DNA of 64,000 nt. Origin: Amanita rubescens. Taxonomy: Eukaryota > Basidiomycota > Agaricomycetes > Agaricales > Amanitaceae. The DNA is taken from NCBI GenBank assembly GCA_015039365.1, contig WION01000164.1, positions 52,306-116,305 of the forward strand, given 5' to 3'. The first letter of the stretch is position 1. Each line of letters begins with the position of its first letter. The notes below the pieces were generated by a model. That model did not search any database and was not told where the DNA came from. It saw only the letters and a program-made list of their open reading frames with translations. Positions 11,301 to 22,797 of the stretch are shown here, one piece after another. The translations under genes and the position numbers were made by a program.

Positions 11301-13850
11301 TGTAAGATTCTCACATACTGTTGCTCAAAACTCAAGATTGCACATTTGAAGATGGTGTTACTCACTTCCTAATGACCATATTGCAAGATGTGATCTGATT
11401 GCTGGAAGAGGCAAGATCAAATGGCTCACTCTCTGCATGATACAGTGGGGATGTGATGAGCTTTCCACAACAAAAAAGAGTGTTGTGTCACACACCTCCT
11501 GTTAATCATGGAATAGGAAGTAACAAGTCTTGCTGTCAAAGAAATCTCACTAACTTTCTATTGATTTCAGGATGAGCTACACATGTGTATGTCCTGAGGT
11601 TGTTTCAGAAGAAGTGTAACCCACATCCTATTAGTTGCAAGGTGTTAATCATGAGACATCCATGAAGATATGTAAGTCACTACTTACTGCCTGTTGTTGC
11701 ACAACAAAATAATTAAATTGTATAATTGGAGAAAGAATGACTGTATCATTCACTTGCTGTTCATAGGATGAGAGGATTAGAAGAGCTGTCACTCAGATAA
11801 AAATATAATGTACCAACTTTCTGTTGTTTATTGAATCAGGTCATACATACATATACATCATAAATTATAATGTCACTCACTTTCTGCAGGCAAGAAGATT
11901 CAATTTCATGTAAGTAAAATGGTAATACAATGCTGCTCACTGCCTGACAATCTTTTAGTGTAACATGATTGAACCACATACAAAGCAGCTCACATCCTGT
12001 TTGTCATATGATAAGTTGCTACCATAAATTGAGGATTGTTACCCACTGCCTGTTGAGAATGTTACAAGTTTGTTAAGCAGTAAAGCATAGATCATTCACA
12101 AACTGTTGGCCATCAGACAAACCATGTCAAGTGTATGCTGGTTCATTTGTATCTACCCACTTTGATCCCTATTATTCAATTTTGATTGTTTCAAAGTGAA
12201 ATATAACTTACTTTTATTTCATTTGAGGAAGTCTGAAGTATGGATAACCAAATTGCCATAGAAATGGATTGAATAAACTGACCACCTGCTGCATAAGGTG
12301 TTTTAAGATAGCTGTCATTTTATAGAAATGACACTGACATTTCTGTCCACCTGTTCTCAATTGAGTTTTCCAACTCCATATTGAACTATTTGCAAAATAT
12401 GCATACCCAGAAATGTGGGAATTTAGTGATAACCTGAAGAATGAGGGTTTCCCATTCAGTGATGTCTTCAAATGCATGTCTGGGATTGGTAAACATTTGC
12501 ATGTGGTAATTTGTAAGTGATCCTCACTGACTCAAGTGCAGATTTAACACAGAGATCCAGATTATTCATCTGTGTTGAAACAAAAAGCTGGTGGATAATG
12601 TCATCATCAATTGCATCAGCAGTTGTCTGGGTCAATTCAGGACAGTTCTGCTCTGGTAAATCCATGTCTATTGAACAGCATTATCTCTATTTAGAGAATG
12701 ATATGTTGTTATTCTGACCTTCCAATCTCACATATCCTTTGGGAGGGTATTGAGCATTCAATACTTTGGGAAGATAAACAGTCTGGAAAGTAGTTTCAGC
12801 ATTCTCCCGGGCCTTACCCCACTTATCCTCAATCTCAACATCCAGCAAGTTGGCATATTCATTGATTATTTGACCATCAAATTTGGTGAATACAGCTACC
12901 AAAGGAGCTATAAAAATGCAAGTTGTTGGTCAGTATGTGTATTGCAGAAGGGAAGCATAAAAAAAAACCAAAGGCAACCCAAATAAACATTGTGAGAGAT
13001 AAATACCTTGGGACTTACCTTTGCCTGTCCCCCTGCTAAAGAACTCAAGCTCTGTAGGTAGAATGGGTCGAGGACTGTCCATGGGTATGCAATACCTACA
13101 AGAAGCTTGGTCAGCTAGTTTTATATATGATAGCCAAAGCCAAAAATACCAAATTGCATGCAACTGATTTTTCAGCTCAGTTTCTGCAGCTTTCTTTCCA
13201 ATAAATTCCCAAGCCATCTCCAATTCATCAGCTGCACCAGACTCAAAACCCTGAGAATCATGGAAGATAAAGTTGCTTCCATTGTATGTAATTTGATGCT
13301 CAATGTCATGTATACCTCTCTGTCATCATTAAATATGTTTGATTATGCATCATTGTTGAATTTACCTCAACTGATGGAATCAAATGAGTCTTGGAAGGTA
13401 TTATTTGATTACCTATAAGGAACTAACTAGTTGAAAGTGAATAAGGGAGGGCATACTTTCTCACCATCCTTGTCATAGATAACAGGCTTTGTTCCCTTGG
13501 CTACAATACAAACCTTCTCCAAGATGGTTGTCTTGCCTGCATTAGCCCTTCCTATGACCAGAATGCGAAAGTATGGGCATTTGTATCGTTCCCTAAGGCC
13601 TGCAATATCTGTGTCAGATGTTCACAGGTCACATGTCAGTATTGTGTCAATGCTGTCAAGATACATATTTTGATGTACCATTTGGTGATGTACTACTAGT
13701 AATGTTTTCCATTGCTGACATCATCTGGTGCCAGAATACCAATAGCTTTAGAGACAGAGGTCAGAAATGCAATAGCAGTGAGACAATCATCATATGTGAG
13801 GCTCAAAAGATCAACATGTTTGCACAGCTGAATTGGTCCTTACATGAGCT
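8391..13850 (-). CDS. G-domain P-loop GTPase gene with microexon array, copy 2 (complete in window)
   Basis: This minus-strand gene is the more intact copy. An upstream exon around 13850-13700 reads LCKHVDLLSLTYDDC and AIAFLTSVSKAIG. The next exon (about 13616-13465) carries FRILVIGRANAGKTTILEK, the G1/Walker A motif. An exon near 13310-13150 has HDSQGFESG (G3) and KNQLHAIW. After an intron, YCIPMDSPRPI lies near 13100-13080. The G4 exon (about 12905-12720) has VAVFTKFDGQI. Next comes DMDLPEQNCPELTQTTADA with LFVSTQMNNLDLCVK (12668-12545), then VITKFPHFW near 12425. The triplet-exon array (12102-8931) follows, then a 51-nt exon beginning PELFSLFGD and the C-terminal exon AKLSFWINKPFLESFM to the stop at 8391. 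The start codon and the junctions flanking the array are unresolved. The biochemical role is unknown; the G1, G3 and G4 motifs argue for nucleotide binding. Confidence 0.8.
8931..12168 (-). other. Array of 53 three-base exons (copy 2)
   Basis: The AG-NNN-GT pattern occurs 53 times without exception. Plus-strand triplet starts are 8931, 8990, 9059, 9121, 9179, 9239, 9310, 9369, 9432, 9497, 9562, 9623, 9689, 9757, 9815, 9879, 9928, 9993, 10062, 10116, 10183, 10236, 10298, 10366, 10426, 10485, 10549, 10612, 10665, 10716, 10769, 10828, 10884, 10935, 10999, 11052, 11126, 11191, 11251, 11315, 11366, 11430, 11496, 11555, 11625, 11688, 11754, 11818, 11881, 11941, 11994, 12047 and 12100. An 8-nt exon lies at 12161-12168. 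Spacing is 49-74 nt, so the introns are 46-71 nt. Read in minus-strand order the codons give 13 Glu, 8 Ala, 4 Gln, 3 each of Lys, Asp, Arg, His and Tyr, and no stop, which suits an amphipathic helix or coiled coil. Another triplet, TGT, is at 8819-8821. Confidence 0.82.
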
Positions 13851-14330
13851 GGCAGAGGGCACTGGATAATTAAATAGATGCTGGCAACAAAGTGTAGTCT
13901 TCAGAAGATGAACACAATACTTACATGAAGAAGCAGCTGGACGGAGATTCAAGGCACGGTACCGTATTCGTACTATACTACTACGCCAGTCAGGCTCGTG
14001 GGATCAATTGGCAGTCGGGGTGATGATGCTCACTGCCACTGCTCAGGCGCGAAAGATCTGTAATTTGAGGCAGCACTGGCCCTGGCGAGTTCGAGCAAAG
14101 ATTGACAGTATGGAGGAGATCGGTTCAGCGTGCTCGTAGTAAAGATGTTGAGTCCAGCTTTGATCGATTTGACAGTACGTGTTTGGACATTCGTTGAAGC
14201 GGAGCCCAATTATTGGCTCCCGGCTATCATCTTCGGAGCCGGACTCGGAAGCGACTCCCTCAAATGCTCAACTAATGCACCCACGTCGGAAACGATCCAC
14301 GAGCTACCATCCTCAGCTCCCGGCTACTAT
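13850..14330. promoter_or_regulatory. 5' flank of copy 2 GTPase, shared repeat block
   Basis: Counterpart of 5300-5817. It includes the TTTGAGGCAGCA and CGGAGCCCAATTATTGG motifs and presumably the promoter of the minus-strand GTPase. No core promoter element is certain. Confidence 0.4.
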
Positions 14331-17300
14331 ATGGCCATTCCTACAACTGTGCTCGTCTGAACCATCGTCCTCTCCGACCCCTCCTGGCAGTGGTAGCCTC
14401 TTACCATCGGCATCTGCGACTGTAGGCATGCCAAAAGGTACCACTCAGTGAAAGGCACCTCCGGACCAACTCCTAGCGACTCTACTAGATACCACCTGTA
14501 ATATTGCTCCTATGCCTTGTCCTCCATTTTCGCCCTAGATAACGCCGTTGTCTGAAATACCAAGCCTACGAGAGATACGCCGATTTGCTGCTTTAAAACG
14601 CGATCGCTGAGTTAAGCTAGTCGCAAGTCGTCAAGTGGCTATAGTACGAGCGCTGGCACCACATTATCTTCGCGTCCACGGAGTGCTGTTCCTCCGTCAG
14701 CCTACCGTCCTGGGACGCCCGAAAAGGCGGTAGATCAAAATCGATCTGAACCTCCGTGATGCGCACGGCTATGCCTCCAACCTCCACCCAGTATATCCAG
14801 CGCGCCCTGTCCGTTTGTCGTTGCTACAGGCTTCAATTCTATTTCTGTTCATGCCACCCTTCCAGCCTTTCCATTTTGGCGGTTACATTGGTCGCCCCTT
14901 TTCAACTCGGTAGAGTACCTCCCAAGAATGGTCGGCGTGAACAGGTTGTCTGTTCCAGACTTCCAGTTATCGTTATGATCATTGGAGAGACTCCGTCAAA
15001 GCTATGCACAGCGATGAAGACGATAATATCGCGTTTCCGTTCTATGCCGATTATAACCTAAGCTATTCGCTGGAGCGGCAGGATGGAACTTTTTGTCATG
15101 AATGAAGTTACATTGCATTCCAGCGGTCGCAGTTCACATTTTATCAGGTCAAGCGACACATACATATTCTACTTCTTCCCCATCTCATCGTCGCCGTGCA
15201 ATCGTCCTCTTCCACATCCTTCTTCTCCTTATAATCACTATCGTTCTACACCCCAGGATATTCTAGAGGAAAAGGTGTTGAGAATACCGCGATGCAACGC
15301 GAAGCGATAAGCAGACCTACCTGGGCAATCAGAAGCATAGTTATAGACAACATCATTAATTTGATTTCCACCCATGTTGCTGTTCTGTGATAGCCCTTGA
15401 TGGGAATTTCAGAAATTTATCCTGAGGCCGCTTACCGACCCGCAGGTCCAGGCCAGAGTCGAGTCCCCTGCTACCTGAGGAAAAAAAAACCCACCGCACT
15501 CAAACAAGCCGTCCATGCGTAACTCATTAGAGCACAGGGTGGCGACTCGTAGATGGTGGGTGCAGCTGAGACTGAAATAAACTGCTAGCACTGGCACGTT
15601 GAGTCCATCGAAAGTGTATCTGCAACGTCATGCGCGAATTGAGCCATATGGTAGCAACTGCTGAGCTATTTGGACCTCACCGCGTGCCCAAATATCAAAA
15701 GAGGTCTTAGTCTCCCGTGGTTTGGCCTAGCTTATAGGTCTACGACGAGCGCCGCTTGTCCGAAGTGTAAATTTTGTGTTAGACTCTTTGAAGGAACGAG
15801 CATCATGGAGCGATAGATTAGTCAACTTGGGGGATTAGTGGCGTCAATACTTGGGGGCCAGGGTCCAAGGACGAGGTGCAGTGATGTTATGAACGCACAC
15901 GATTTTGACATAATTAATTTGGTTTTGGGCTATGTTACTGCTCCGTGACAGACCTGTTATTCCCCATCCGAACGCGACCCAAACTCGTCTGAACTCACCA
16001 GATCCACCGTGGACGTTGGAAAAAGGTCATGATTGCACCACCAAGACGCGAAGGTGTCAAGACGTGCAAGTAGACGTGGGAAATCGATATGGATAGTATT
16101 GAACTCCGTAGAAGACCCGATATGAGTGGATCACGGGTCATGTACGTATAAATGAATGCCTTTAGGAGTAACAGTTCTGACCTACTCGTGTCGAGAAGTC
16201 GCGGTGTTGCGGGTGCGTGAGGCCGCGACGTCAGGACAACCTCCTGAGACTTTACAGCGAAGGCACTTGCAGCTGGATGGTCAGGTACTTTTTGGCGTCC
16301 ATCATGGTATTCTCATGTTTTTCCCAGCTGAATAAGACCTAAACCGGTGTTGCCGACATGAAGGTAATGCTCCTATGAACAGTGAGACTTATGAGGCGCT
16401 ATCCTTTCCCCAAGACCATACCTTGTCCCGATTATGCTAATATTGGCGTGACGACATTCGAAGCGCGGAGCCTCAGGCCTCAGACCTCATTTGGCTCAAA
16501 TTTGCTTATCTCTTGACATGTCACGCACACGCAATTTACCTTTTTTGGGTGACACCGTTTTGCGTGCTCAATCGCTCCGTTTGAAGCCAATCAGGCTAGG
16601 AAATGCACTATGGTGTTCTCCATATGCTTAGTGTACTCGAGCGTGTCGCTGTGGCTATATTTGGGAATCTGGTAGTGGCAAGAGGCTCCGTAGAGTCAAT
16701 GATCAACGCAATCTAGCCGTCTATACCAAAAAAACAGCACCGACGAGCCCGGCATGGCCACCGGTTGAGGAACACCGTGAACCGGAGAAATCGTCATTGG
16801 ACGGTGGGTATACGGTATGGTGGGGACTTTATGGGGCAGAAACATTCGAAGTCGTCGGGGAAGGAAGGCCTTGTGCATCAGGGCAGGGCAAGTTTTTGAG
16901 CCGAGATGGTGATGGTGAGGCCGTGGCGGACTCGATCCTCACATCGTTAGAAACGTGACACCGCACAGCGACTAAAGTAGGAGGAGGCGTTGAGGAAATA
17001 GTTTTGGACATGGGAAATCGATTTGCACAATAACAGATGGAGAAGCGGGCCTTGCGGGGCAATGTTTTCAAAACGAAAATAAGCTCGACGATGACGTCGC
17101 GTTCCCGGCATGGGTATATGGGAGCGAAATAGGTATACCGCAATAGTTGTATCCGAATAGCAGCCAGCATTGGACGCCGTGACCCGGTTTACAACCCCAA
17201 GAATTATTTTTCGTGCTAAGATGTCTAAATGACGGATATGGGTACAGACCGTGAGTTTTCCTAGACCACGCATTGGGACCTATGAGTTAACTTGTAGTCG

Positions 17301-18170
17301 TCCGCGCCCAAGTGGGGCCTGAGTACGACGCTGCCATCGCTACCAGAGGAAACAGCCAGCGGGTCCCGCGGGAATCATCCAAAGTAGATACTTGCAGAGA
17401 ACATCAACAGGGACTTGGACTTGAAAGAAAAACTTGTACCTGGAGTGGCGTCTACAGCCGCCTCGTGTCGGCATATGACCAAATGGAGGTCTTGAACTTT
17501 GACCATGCCAGCGATTCGATTGGAACTGTTACGAAGTGCAGAAGACTCGGAATAAGAGCGGGAGCACAATTTTTGGGCATCCTGCCTCCAAAATCTTGTC
17601 TTTTGAGAATGGTCCCATAGACAGTACAAGTGAGGCCTGCACGCGGACATGGTAGACGGTATCGGGCGTGGTGTGATGACAACTTGGAACGTGGTGTCCT
17701 AATTCGGTTCGAATTTAATTTCAATTTATTTCTTTGTGCGCAATTTACCCTGTTTAGGTTGTTTCAATTATGAGTTGTTCCTCGAACCAAATCATGTTCT
17801 TGATGTATCGTTGTATAAGATCTCGTATAATCAATGGTAATGACATGGAATCTTGGTCTGGATGTTATTCCGTAATTATCCTGTGTAAGCTCAGCAGACC
17901 ATGATGAGTTGGCAGGCGACTCGATGACCAACAAGTAATTTAACCATCTCTGGCCAGCAACTCCGAATCCCCCCCAACGAAAAATGGTTCAACCGTTCGC
18001 AAAATTTAAATTTGACAAAGGGCAATCATAGCGATGATGTTCCGAGCACTAGCGCTCCGTTGTAAGACGCCAATCAGAGGACTAGTACCATCGCCGCTCG
18101 CTTCCGGACCGGCAGGGGGTTCATATAGTCATTTGGGGATCAACCAGGTTAACTGACAGCTTGTCATTCT
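14331..18170. other. Long non-coding stretch, probably old repeat remnants
   Basis: About 3.8 kb without a gene I can support. Short ORFs on both strands show no family motif and no consistent intron structure. Two segments (about 15340-15400 and 15890-15950) resemble each other loosely, each with ATTAATTTG followed by a CTGTTCTGTGA/CTGCTCCGTGA-like block; they may be decayed copies of one element. No tRNA-like sequence was found. Confidence 0.4.
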
Positions 18171-18218
18171 CCATAACCATGCTCCCCTACACCTTGTTAG
18201 TTCCTCCGCCCATCCTTC

Positions 18219-19911
18219 ATGAAATCTTTGCCTCCCCAGGTATGGGTCGCCATCGCCCGCTTCATCCCTGCCCTATGTCTCAAAGACATGCTCTCCGTCA
18301 ACCGATTCTTCTTTAACCTCGCAATGGACTACCGATATAGACAGATAAGCTTTACGTATCTCAATGAACGCATGTTGTGGTTGTTACTTCGCTTGAAGTG
18401 TGCCTTATTCCTTCTTTCCCTCCTTTTTTGCGCTTACACGAACTAGGGACTCGGCCATCGCGCAACGCGTCAAAACACTTTACATCTACCCCGACTTTCT
18501 CAAACGCGAACTATACACAAATCATGCCCAAGAAGACGTGAAAATCTCTTCGGACGTGCTTCGACACAAGATCCTCCTCAAATCGGGCAAATGCGGCCTC
18601 CCTGCAAAATTCATCATCGAGTTCATGCAGGACGTGCTCTCAAAACTCCCCAACGTTTCCGAATACCATATCACATGGACCGGTCTTCCCCTCACCTGCC
18701 TCTCCAACAATCCTGCGCAAATCTTTTCCAGTATTTTCGCATCCTGCACCCATCCGCCGCCTCACCATCACCATCTCACTCGAAAACCTCTCCTACCTTG
18801 ACGCGCAAGTCTTTTCCAGGCTATCTTGCCTCGAAGAACTTCGAATGGTTCTTCACAGCGAAATCCCCACTAGCACCGTTCTACCCATCCCCGCCACTCC
18901 CGACTTGCTCATGTACTCCACCACCGACTTTCCTCACCTTCACCTCCTCATCCACAACCCTCGCCTCCGCCATAAACTACGTCCGCAACACTCTCAAAAC
19001 CCTCGAAATAGAAATCCGCGGCCCCAGCCCATTAGGAAGCTTCCTCCCCCTCATCAACGACATCCCCAACCTCGAGAAGCTCCTAGTCAGCCTCCCCATC
19101 GACGGCGACATCCAATTCGACAACGACCACTCCGCTCTGAGCACCTTCATCGATCGCCACAGCGCCACGTTACGCGTTCTCGCTTTACGCGCTGAACAGC
19201 CCATCTTTAGCCTAGGCGGAAGGCGCGGTGGATCATCATCAATAACATCCGTCAACTCGGACCCAGATCCTTTCTTCCTCGATACGCGGTTCCAAAAGTC
19301 GTTGCAAAATATTCGACAAACGCGTTTACGATCGTTGGATCTGAACACGACTCATATACCGATCGATACGTGTCTAGCGTGTATAGGGACGTTTAGATCC
19401 ACGCTTGTCTCGTTGTCGTTGACTGGGCAGTATCAGTCTTTGTCGTTTATTGAAGAGGTTTTGGAGGAGTTGGAGGTTGAGTGCGATGATGGTCGATGTG
19501 GGTTGAGAGAAGTTGAGGTTGAGAGAGCTGAGGTTGGGATCGGTGGTGTTGACACCGAATTTGATGGATTTGTTGTCGGAAAAGGCGCCGAGGTTGGAGA
19601 AGCTTTGTTTACTCGTGAAGGATGTCGCTTCGTCCTCTTCGCCATCGCCGTTGTCTTCTGCCTGCGGAAGATTGTTGTGGGAGGCGAGAACAACAGATTC
19701 GTGAGTTTATTTGTCGCCTAATTAAAGAGCTGTTGTTGACGTCGAGTTAAATTAGGAATCGTTTTTTGCGGAGATGAGTAAACGGAGGTATCGAGAGTGG
19801 CAGTTGAGGCATATCAAGTTGATGCTGTCAATGCCGGATGTGGAGTGTTGGCAGTCGCAGGTCGAGATGGTCTTGGGAGAGTGTATACCGTCGATCAGGA
19901 CATTTGCATAG
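18219..19911 (+). pseudogene. F-box/LRR-like protein gene with frame breaks
   Basis: The N-terminus reads as an F-box: LPPQVWVAIARFIPAL, then LSVNRFFFNLAMDYRYR. An intron fits about 18398-18446 (GTGTGC to ACTAG), followed by RVKTLYIYPDFL. Leucine-rich segments follow (LEELRMVLHSEI, TLKTLEIEIRG, TRLRSLDLN, TLVSLSLTG, LRELRLGSVVLTPN, LEKLCLLVKDV), but they are spread over three frames, with shifts near 18740, between 18900 and 18960, and in 19500-19690. A final intron (about 19700-19754) leads to a C-terminus AEMSKRRYREWQLRH ending at 19911. F-box proteins normally link substrates to SCF ubiquitin ligases. The frame shifts suggest a decaying gene, though sequence error is possible. The start at 18219 is chosen because the F-box follows at once. 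Confidence 0.6.
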
Positions 19912-19962
19912 CGTACGTACGCGCCGTGTGGCTGCTAAGGCCGGTTTCTTGAATTTTCGCGT
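19868..19962 (+). repeat. Dispersed repeat, copy a (3' end of F-box gene)
   Basis: The last codons and 3' flank of the F-box gene (GAGAGTGTATA, then CGTGTGGCTGCTAAG and GGTTTCTTG) recur in imperfect form at about 22798-22890 in the same orientation. Confidence 0.6.
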
Positions 19963-20146
19963 TGAACTTTGGCGTTGGTTATTAGACGCTGTAGGAGCGC
20001 TCGCCCTTTCACTGCAGGCCACGGTCAGTCTCTCCGTCACTTCCCTTGCTGTTCTATCACCTTTCGAACCTCCGCGGAATTCTTCAGTTTCACTCCCGTG
20101 ACGGGTCCGCTCCACAAGCCGATCGGATAAGATTTATATTACGCTA

Positions 20147-22187
20147 ATGGACGGGATTATTTCGTCTGTCTCATGTCATGCCATGAATCCAAAACGCCAG
20201 GCTCAACATTTGAGTCTAAAAAGCTCGCGCCAACGCATACCGCTCATGACATGGAAGCGTATAAGCGCCAAGTCCAGGTGCAAGCGGTCCCATCATAAGG
20301 CTCTGAGCAGACCTTGGTGGTTCATTTCCGCCATTCTCCCTCTTATCTGCGCAGCAACAGCCCCTCTAGCCAATCTATTTACGATTCTCGCATTTTTTGA
20401 ACCATGGGTCGTTTTCACCCAACCCATCCTGGGACGAAGAGCCCATAACACAGCTTTGTGAGTCCTTTCACTCTCAACCACTGTTCAATAAACACAACAT
20501 GACTTTACAGAATCTACGCTCTCAACTCGGTAGCCCTCGTAACAGCTATATCCGCCAACATTCTCCTCATCCTGAACTTTGCTCGTAGAATCCGGTACTT
20601 CGTATCCCAACCAGCCACAATCTTCCTCTGGCAAGTCCCCCTCCTCTTACCGTCCGCCTAACCACTAACCTCCCAACAGGTACGTCTCTGGAACAGCTCA
20701 CATCGTCGCACTCAGCTGCACCAAGGCGGGCGTTGACGAGATCCACTCCCAAGCCTACTATTACGCCCTCATCTCCTGCGTCATGCACTTCTTCAACGCA
20801 ACCTTGCTCCTCACATCCGTCCTACCCACCCTCCACTGGCCCATCTTCCGGGACACATTCCCCGCATACCGGCCCCAAGTTCTCCTCTCAGCCCCCCAAC
20901 GCACCCTCATGTTCCAAACCATGATGTTCACGCTCTACCTCGCCTTAGGCGGGGGAATATTTTCCTCCATCGAAGGCTGGACGTACCTCGATGGAATATA
21001 CTGGACAAACTATTCGTTGCTCACGATCGGCTTTGGTTCGGATTTCCTACCTACGAGTCCGGCGGCCAAGATCGTCTTGATACCCTACACCGCGATGGGC
21101 ATACTCGTGCTGGGTCTCATCGTGACGAGTATCCGCGCGCTATTCGTAGCGCGGTTCAGAGAGCGAATCGTATGGGGAAAAGAAGTCATGAAAAATCAAC
21201 GCCAAAAATGGTTCCAAGTCCAACTTCGGGGCTACGAAAAAAATCCGTTTTCTTCCGTCTCTTGTCTTGGGTCAGAAATCCGAGAAAGAGTAGACCGAGA
21301 GTCCCTACGTTTCAAACGCCGATAAAGTGGAGTAGGGACGAATGGGAGGTAATGAGGTATGTGAAGAAGAGTGCGGATGATAGGAGGAAGTATTTATCGC
21401 TTTTGGTGACGTTTACGTTGTCGGGGTCATCTGGTTCGGAGGCGCGCTCATATTTTGGATAACAGAACGGGTGAGGAGTCAAAACCCTTGTTTAACACCA
21501 TTTCTCTTTTTGACATTGATCCTGCACAGCACTTGGAACAACAAGCGGGAAAATACACCTACGCCCTCTCCCTATACTTCACCTACGTTCTCCCTCATAA
21601 CCATCGGCTACGGTGACGTCATACCCCGGTCTCGCGCCGGTCGACCCGTTTTCGTAGCTTGGTCCCTCGCCGCCATCCCCGCCATGACGCTCCTCATCTC
21701 TGACATTGGCGCCACCCTGGCAACATGGGTAAAGGAAGGCCCCATCGAAGGCATCATTGGTAAATGGCTCATTGGGACGGTCGACATTTACCGGGACGAC
21801 GAACAAAGCGAAGACGGCGAGGGGAAAGAAAAAGACGCAGACGGCGGGTCTGCTTCCCGTGGTTCCCAAAAAGCCGGATGCGAATATGTCCTGAAAAGGA
21901 AAAGAGTGATAAACTACGAGGTGACGAGGGCTATGAGGCTCATTCGGGGCGTTCGACAAATTATCCAAGATGATGAAAACAAAAAGTATACGTGGGAGGA
22001 GTGGGAAGAGATTATCACGCTGTTGGGGTTGAATCGAGATAGAGGGTGTGAGGATGGTGATGTTTCGAATTGGACGTGGTTGGGAGATGAGGGGCCGTTG
22101 TTTGCTAGAGGGGAGTCTGAGAAGATTTGGATTTTGGAGAGGATTCGGGAACAGGTGGATCAAAAGTTGGGGGAGATGTTGAAGTAG
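20147..22187 (+). pseudogene. Two-pore outward-rectifier (Tok-type) potassium channel, frame-broken
   Basis: This is a fungal TOK channel, eight membrane spans with two pore loops. The first exon has WWFISAILPLICAATAPLAN. After an intron near 20459-20512 comes SVALVTAISANILLILNF. A GC-AG intron (GCAAGT, about 20630-20680) joins FLW to YVSGTAHIVALSC. Filter one is TIGFGSDF at 21023-21046; filter two is TIGYGDV at 21596-21620, followed by ISDIGATLATWV and a charged C-terminus ending LGEMLK at 22187. Three frame breaks interrupt the reading: at the A7 run near 21237, near 21415, and near 21580 just before filter two. None is explained by an intron. Intact family members are plasma-membrane potassium efflux channels. 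It is probably a pseudogene, unless the assembly has indel errors. The N-terminal start is uncertain. Confidence 0.8.
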
Positions 22188-22794
22188 CATGGGTACGTAC
22201 GGGGAGCGGCGGTGACTGGGGCATTCCATGACGCCGGACCCTCCCCAATTCGTTTCGGCCTCGGAACTGGGCTGGAACATGAACCAGAGCCCTGCACAAG
22301 GCCATGCCAAATCGTCCCTTCACGGCTGGCAACGATGCAGACAAGACGCCTCTTCAAATTTGGTACCACAACCCCAGAAAAAGATATTGCATATGAGCTT
22401 GCACTCCCCACTCTCGCAAGTCGGACGCAAGACTTGCCTTTAATGCATCGGTTTCATCATCCGTGATCGGCGACTAGATTCATGGACCATGGTTATTTTC
22501 GTTCGTCCTCGGAATGAACAAAGAATCGTACCTACGTCGCTGTAAACGAAGTATGCGGCAAACGGCCCAAGGGCGGGGGTGGAGGAATGTTATTGGAGAC
22601 AGCGCTGAGCAAGGGGAGACGCTCGTCGTGTCGGGCTGAGGAAAATGGCCGTATTGAACGGTCGCTGCTTCATCTTTCCGCTTGGCCGTCCCCATGCTCT
22701 AGGAGCACTGCACATACCGAACGCCAATCACCCGAGAGATCAAACCATCGTGGGCCACGCTCAGGCACGGCGGAGGGCCGAGTGGCGTGGCGTT
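22188..22794. other. Intergenic stretch downstream of the channel
   Basis: No coding sequence or RNA gene that I can support. Confidence 0.35.
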
Positions 22795-22797
22795 GAG

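Larger units (their letters stand above)
8484..14330. repeat. Segmental duplication, copy 2
   Basis: This tract is colinear with 1-5817 in the same orientation. It includes coding exons, the intron array and about 480 nt of 5' flank. Copy 2 carries two microexon units (9369-9371 and 9432-9434) that are absent from copy 1, and lacks the 47-nt insertion seen in copy 1 near 5205-5255. Confidence 0.93.

Noticed and set aside
12214..12665. Extending the VITKFPHFW exon straight into the array
   Set aside because: The open frame after ...GYPYFRLPQMK meets a stop just before the GTAAGT donor, and the 8-nt exon GGATCAAA would require a different phase. I could not resolve this join and leave it open.
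15400..15640. Possible tRNA-like sequence
   Set aside because: No A-box/B-box pair and no cloverleaf could be drawn.
14331..18170. ORFs of 60-113 codons (for example 16829-17273 minus and 17312-17724 both strands)
   Set aside because: No recognisable domain, no introns, overlapping on both strands, typical of chance ORFs in GC-balanced DNA.
18591..19721. The 376-codon ORF taken as an independent protein
   Set aside because: It is one frame of a leucine-rich F-box gene whose real segments lie in several frames; its Pro/Ser-rich start is an out-of-frame reading.
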